Source: an uncultured Alphaproteobacteria bacterium (lineage in GTDB: Bacteria; Pseudomonadota; Alphaproteobacteria; RUG11792). Taken from it: a stretch of DNA of 9,204 nucleotides. Position 1 is the first letter of the stretch. Each line of letters opens with the position of its first letter. The notes beneath the pieces were generated by a model. It was not told where the DNA came from. It did no database searches and saw only the letters and a list, made by a program, of their open reading frames with translations. A program made the translations under genes and the position numbers. This document shows, in pieces, positions 6,976 to 9,204 of this stretch. The stretch spans positions 1 to 9,204 of the forward strand of contig CAJOOW010000097.1 of NCBI GenBank assembly GCA_905236375.1, given 5' to 3'.

Positions 6976-7017
6976 ATATCTCTCAAGGATCTGAAAAATG
7001 AGTGTGTTGATGATCGA

Positions 7018-7047
7018 TTGTCTTTTTTTACTTTTTTGTGATATAAT
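7018..7047 (+). promoter_or_regulatory. predicted promoter of the envelope foldase gene
   Basis: A perfect -10 TATAAT (7042-7047) is preceded by TG one base upstream (TGATATAAT, an extended -10). TTGTCT (7018-7023) is the -35 with an 18-nt spacer. The start would be near 7054, about 31 nt before the ATG. This is the best -10 in the window, consistent with steady expression. Confidence 0.7.
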
Positions 7048-7084
7048 CTAGTCCAGTTGGTATAACTTTAGAATTTATAGAATC

Positions 7085-9085
7085 ATGAATAAAAGTTTGA
7101 AATTGGTTTTAATTGGAGTTGTAGTGGCGGTAGCAGGAGCAGCCACATACAAATTTGTTGATAGCAATAAAATATCAGAAACTTCTGTTAAAAAGGAAAA
7201 GACAGAGCAAAAAGAAAATGAAATAGAAAAGAGCACTAAATCCGATGAGGGCACATCTGATAAAAAAGATTCTTCCCAATCTGAAGATAAAAACGAAAGC
7301 TCAAAAGCTGAAGAAAAAACCGATGAAGGAAAAATAGAATCAATTTCTTCTGATGAATTAAATTCCAAGATGTCAGAAAAAGATGGAAAGACTGTTGTTT
7401 TATTCAAAGATGGCACGACAATAACTGATAACGAGATTAATAAAGGCTTGGATGACGTTCCTGAGCAGCTTTCGGCTAAGATGTCATTGACGGAGATTAA
7501 GTCTTTTTTGGCTTGGAGAGAGGCGTACAAGAAAGTTATAACAGAGGCTGCTTTGCGCTCTGGAATTATGAATTCTGATGAAGTGAAAAATCTTATTGAG
7601 AAAAGAAAGAAGACAGCAGCGGGATTTATGCTTCTTGATGACAAGTCAAAAGAATTGATGACATATGAAGCATTAAAAAAGAGTTATGATAAAGTTTGGG
7701 ATAAGAATTTTAAAGGAACGAAGGAATTTTCGTTAACCGCGATAACAACAGCAGACAAGGCAATTGCTGAAAAGATAAAGAAAGACGCAAAAGATGAAGA
7801 CTCATTGAAAAAGATCTTGGAAGCGAATGCAGCTAAGGTTAAGACGATGGAAATGGATTCAAGACCACAAGGAATGCTACCTCCGGAGATCAGTGATGCT
7901 GTTTTAAAGCTTGATAAGAACAGTAATCCTGTTGTAGGGCCTTTTGAAGTTAAAGGATCATTTATGTTGTTTTATGTGAAATCGGTGAAAGATGCACAGA
8001 AGCGTGAATTCACAAAAGAATTTGCAGAGGAATATAAAAAAGCTGCTTCAAGAGATTTTATCAATGAATACATGCAGAATCTCTACAAAAAATATGATGT
8101 GAAGATCAAAGACATCGAGGGGAAAACGATTGATGCTTTCAATATCGTAAACACTGAATCACAGGCAAAAGAGACGGAAAAAGAGCAAGAAGCGAAATTG
8201 GTTAAACTGTCGAAATTGCAAGATGGTGATGTGCTTGCAACGCATAAAGATGGCAAGATTACTGTAAAAGATCTGAAGGAATTTTATAAAGTTGACAACA
8301 TTTTGGATCAGACGTTTGTTCAAATGGCTCAGCAATTCAAGATAAGTTTGGATAAAGTTATTTTATATGCTGTAAAGTTGACAATGGACGACGTCGTATT
8401 AGCAAAAGAAGTTGAGGCGACTGGATACGAAAAGCAACAAAAGGTGGCTGAAAAGCTCGAAGATGTTGAAAAGATGGAAGCTCAACATGCATATTTCAAG
8501 CAAAACGTGAAAGTAACTAAGGAAGAGATCAAGCAATCTTATGATAAATTTATAAAGTCTATTCCAGATGAAGATAAGAATGACAATGAGATATCTGTTA
8601 AACTTGCATTCTTTGAGACACAAGAAGAAGCTGATAAAGCTATCAAGAGCATAAGTTCTGGAGATGAGAAATTTATAACGATATACAAAGAGAAATCTGC
8701 AAAGAAAGAGGCCATAGACCTAGGTTATGTTAGAAAGCGTGGAACTTCTCCTGAATTGTGGAAACTCTTAAAAACGGGAGCTTCAGGGACATGCGTAAAG
8801 CAAATCCTTGAAATAAATAGTGAACAATTTGGCATCAAGGATAGAAATTATGTCTTGGTATACATTGCTGATCGCAGACCTGTCACACTTCCTTCTCTCT
8901 CGAATGAAGCTGAAAAGAATTATTTCAAGAGACTAGCGGAAAGAGAGAAAGCAGTTGATATAGCAAAAACACATTTGAAGAACGGAGTAAAGACAATAAA
9001 CGGCCAGACGATTGAAGCTATGATAAAGGCAAATCCTGAATATGTAGATAGAATGATATCTGTATTGTTAGGATATGCTGGATAA
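7085..9085 (+). CDS. membrane-anchored or secreted SurA/PpiC-like foldase with two units
   Basis: Likely an envelope chaperone of the parvulin (SurA/PrsA/PpiD) class that assists folding of exported proteins. The 666-aa product begins with a hydrophobic segment (residues 5-21, ending AGAA) that is either an uncleaved anchor or a signal peptide. A highly charged Lys/Glu/Ser linker follows (about 31-100). Then come two similar units. Unit 1 has LFKDGTTITDNEI (106-118), a SurA-N-like helical bundle to YEALKKSYDKVW (194-205), and a rotamase-like segment (about 214-305). Unit 2 has THKDGKITVKDL (386-397), VTKEEIKQSYDKFI (477-490), and a second rotamase-like segment (about 502-597) that keeps DLGYV (545-549) and a final YVLVYIADRR strand. 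The conserved parvulin histidines are not found where expected, so catalytic activity is doubtful. The Shine-Dalgarno is weak. A gene starting 15 nt downstream is probably cotranscribed. Confidence 0.78.
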   Translation: MNKSLKLVLIGVVVAVAGAATYKFVDSNKISETSVKKEKTEQKENEIEKSTKSDEGTSDKKDSSQSEDKNESSKAEEKTDEGKIESISSDELNSKMSEKDGKTVVLFKDGTTITDNEINKGLDDVPEQLSAKMSLTEIKSFLAWREAYKKVITEAALRSGIMNSDEVKNLIEKRKKTAAGFMLLDDKSKELMTYEALKKSYDKVWDKNFKGTKEFSLTAITTADKAIAEKIKKDAKDEDSLKKILEANAAKVKTMEMDSRPQGMLPPEISDAVLKLDKNSNPVVGPFEVKGSFMLFYVKSVKDAQKREFTKEFAEEYKKAASRDFINEYMQNLYKKYDVKIKDIEGKTIDAFNIVNTESQAKETEKEQEAKLVKLSKLQDGDVLATHKDGKITVKDLKEFYKVDNILDQTFVQMAQQFKISLDKVILYAVKLTMDDVVLAKEVEATGYEKQQKVAEKLEDVEKMEAQHAYFKQNVKVTKEEIKQSYDKFIKSIPDEDKNDNEISVKLAFFETQEEADKAIKSISSGDEKFITIYKEKSAKKEAIDLGYVRKRGTSPELWKLLKTGASGTCVKQILEINSEQFGIKDRNYVLVYIADRRPVTLPSLSNEAEKNYFKRLAEREKAVDIAKTHLKNGVKTINGQTIEAMIKANPEYVDRMISVLLGYAG

Positions 9086-9088
9086 CAT

Positions 9089-9093
9089 AGGAG
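9089..9093 (+). promoter_or_regulatory. Shine-Dalgarno that selects the TTG start at 9101
   Basis: AGGAG lies 7 nt before TTG at 9101 but 19 nt before the first in-frame ATG at 9113, so it favours the TTG start of the next gene. Confidence 0.6.
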
Positions 9094-9100
9094 ACTCCAT

Positions 9101-9204
9101 TTGGAAGCACGAATGGTTAAGCCAAACGGAATAGAATTATCTCAAGATCCAAAAGCTTTTTCGGAAGACTTAGACAGAGGCTCTAAGCTCTTCCTTGAAA
9201 AGCG
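9101..9204 (+). CDS. start of an unidentified gene, cut by the window edge
   Basis: An open frame of 34 complete codons runs to the right edge without a stop. With the TTG start the product begins MEARMVKPNGIELSQDP and continues KAFSEDLDRGSKLFLEK. It has no signal peptide. It lies 15 nt after the foldase stop, so it is likely in the same transcript. The pattern DPxAF-x-x-(D/N)L-x(6)-LFLEKR loosely recalls the N-terminus of class I polyhydroxyalkanoate synthases (DPxAFARN...), but 34 residues are too few to decide, and I leave the function open. The ATG at 9113 is the alternative start. Confidence 0.6.
   Translation, partial: MEARMVKPNGIELSQDPKAFSEDLDRGSKLFLEK

Noticed and set aside
7075..7644. 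Serine-rich 189-codon open frame on the minus strand
   Set aside because: It is antisense to the foldase's Lys/Glu linker and N-terminal unit. GAA/AAA/GAT codons read backwards give Ser/Phe-rich frames free of stops. It has no ribosome binding site and crosses the foldase start.

Overview
The window reads as chromosome from an AT-rich alphaproteobacterium, probably a host-associated lineage of the Holosporales/Rickettsiales type. This rests on low GC, an alphaproteobacterial-looking UvrA, S20 and LolA, a thioredoxin-reductase-like ferredoxin-NADP reductase, and TTGAC-type promoters. The assignment is inferred from protein character only; there is no rRNA or other taxonomic marker here.

Layout. 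Positions 1-3021 form a tight leftward operon: rpsT (ribosomal protein S20), then a TrxR-type ferredoxin-NADP(+) reductase, then uvrA, which runs off the left edge after 553 codons. The junctions are only 6 and 3 nt, and a TTGACT/TAGAGT promoter lies in front of rpsT. Rightward from 3221 come an unrecognised 136-aa protein with its own promoter, a LolA-like periplasmic lipoprotein carrier with a signal peptide, and a ribulose-phosphate 3-epimerase family gene (rpe). rpe meets the leftward comEC gene tail to tail with only 4 nt between the stop codons. comEC and a rightward gene for a large envelope foldase are divergent across a 179-bp intergenic region that contains both promoters and two perfect inverted repeats. 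A new gene, started by TTG with a good Shine-Dalgarno, begins at 9101 and leaves the window on the right.

Functions. Most of the window is housekeeping: translation (S20), redox supply (FNR), nucleotide excision repair (UvrA), outer-membrane biogenesis (LolA and the foldase), pentose phosphates (Rpe) and DNA uptake (ComEC). No mobile element, tRNA, rRNA, CRISPR array or toxin-antitoxin pair is visible.

I do not see a complete new multi-gene system. The points most worth a second look are: a UvrA that has lost nearly all of its DNA-contacting insertion domain while keeping the flanking zinc cysteines; an envelope foldase built from two degenerate SurA/PpiC-like units behind a long charged linker; a comEC promoter whose -35 sits at the exact centre of an 8-bp inverted repeat and whose start point lies inside a second one; a ComEC without the metallo-beta-lactamase domain; and the orphan 136-aa protein.
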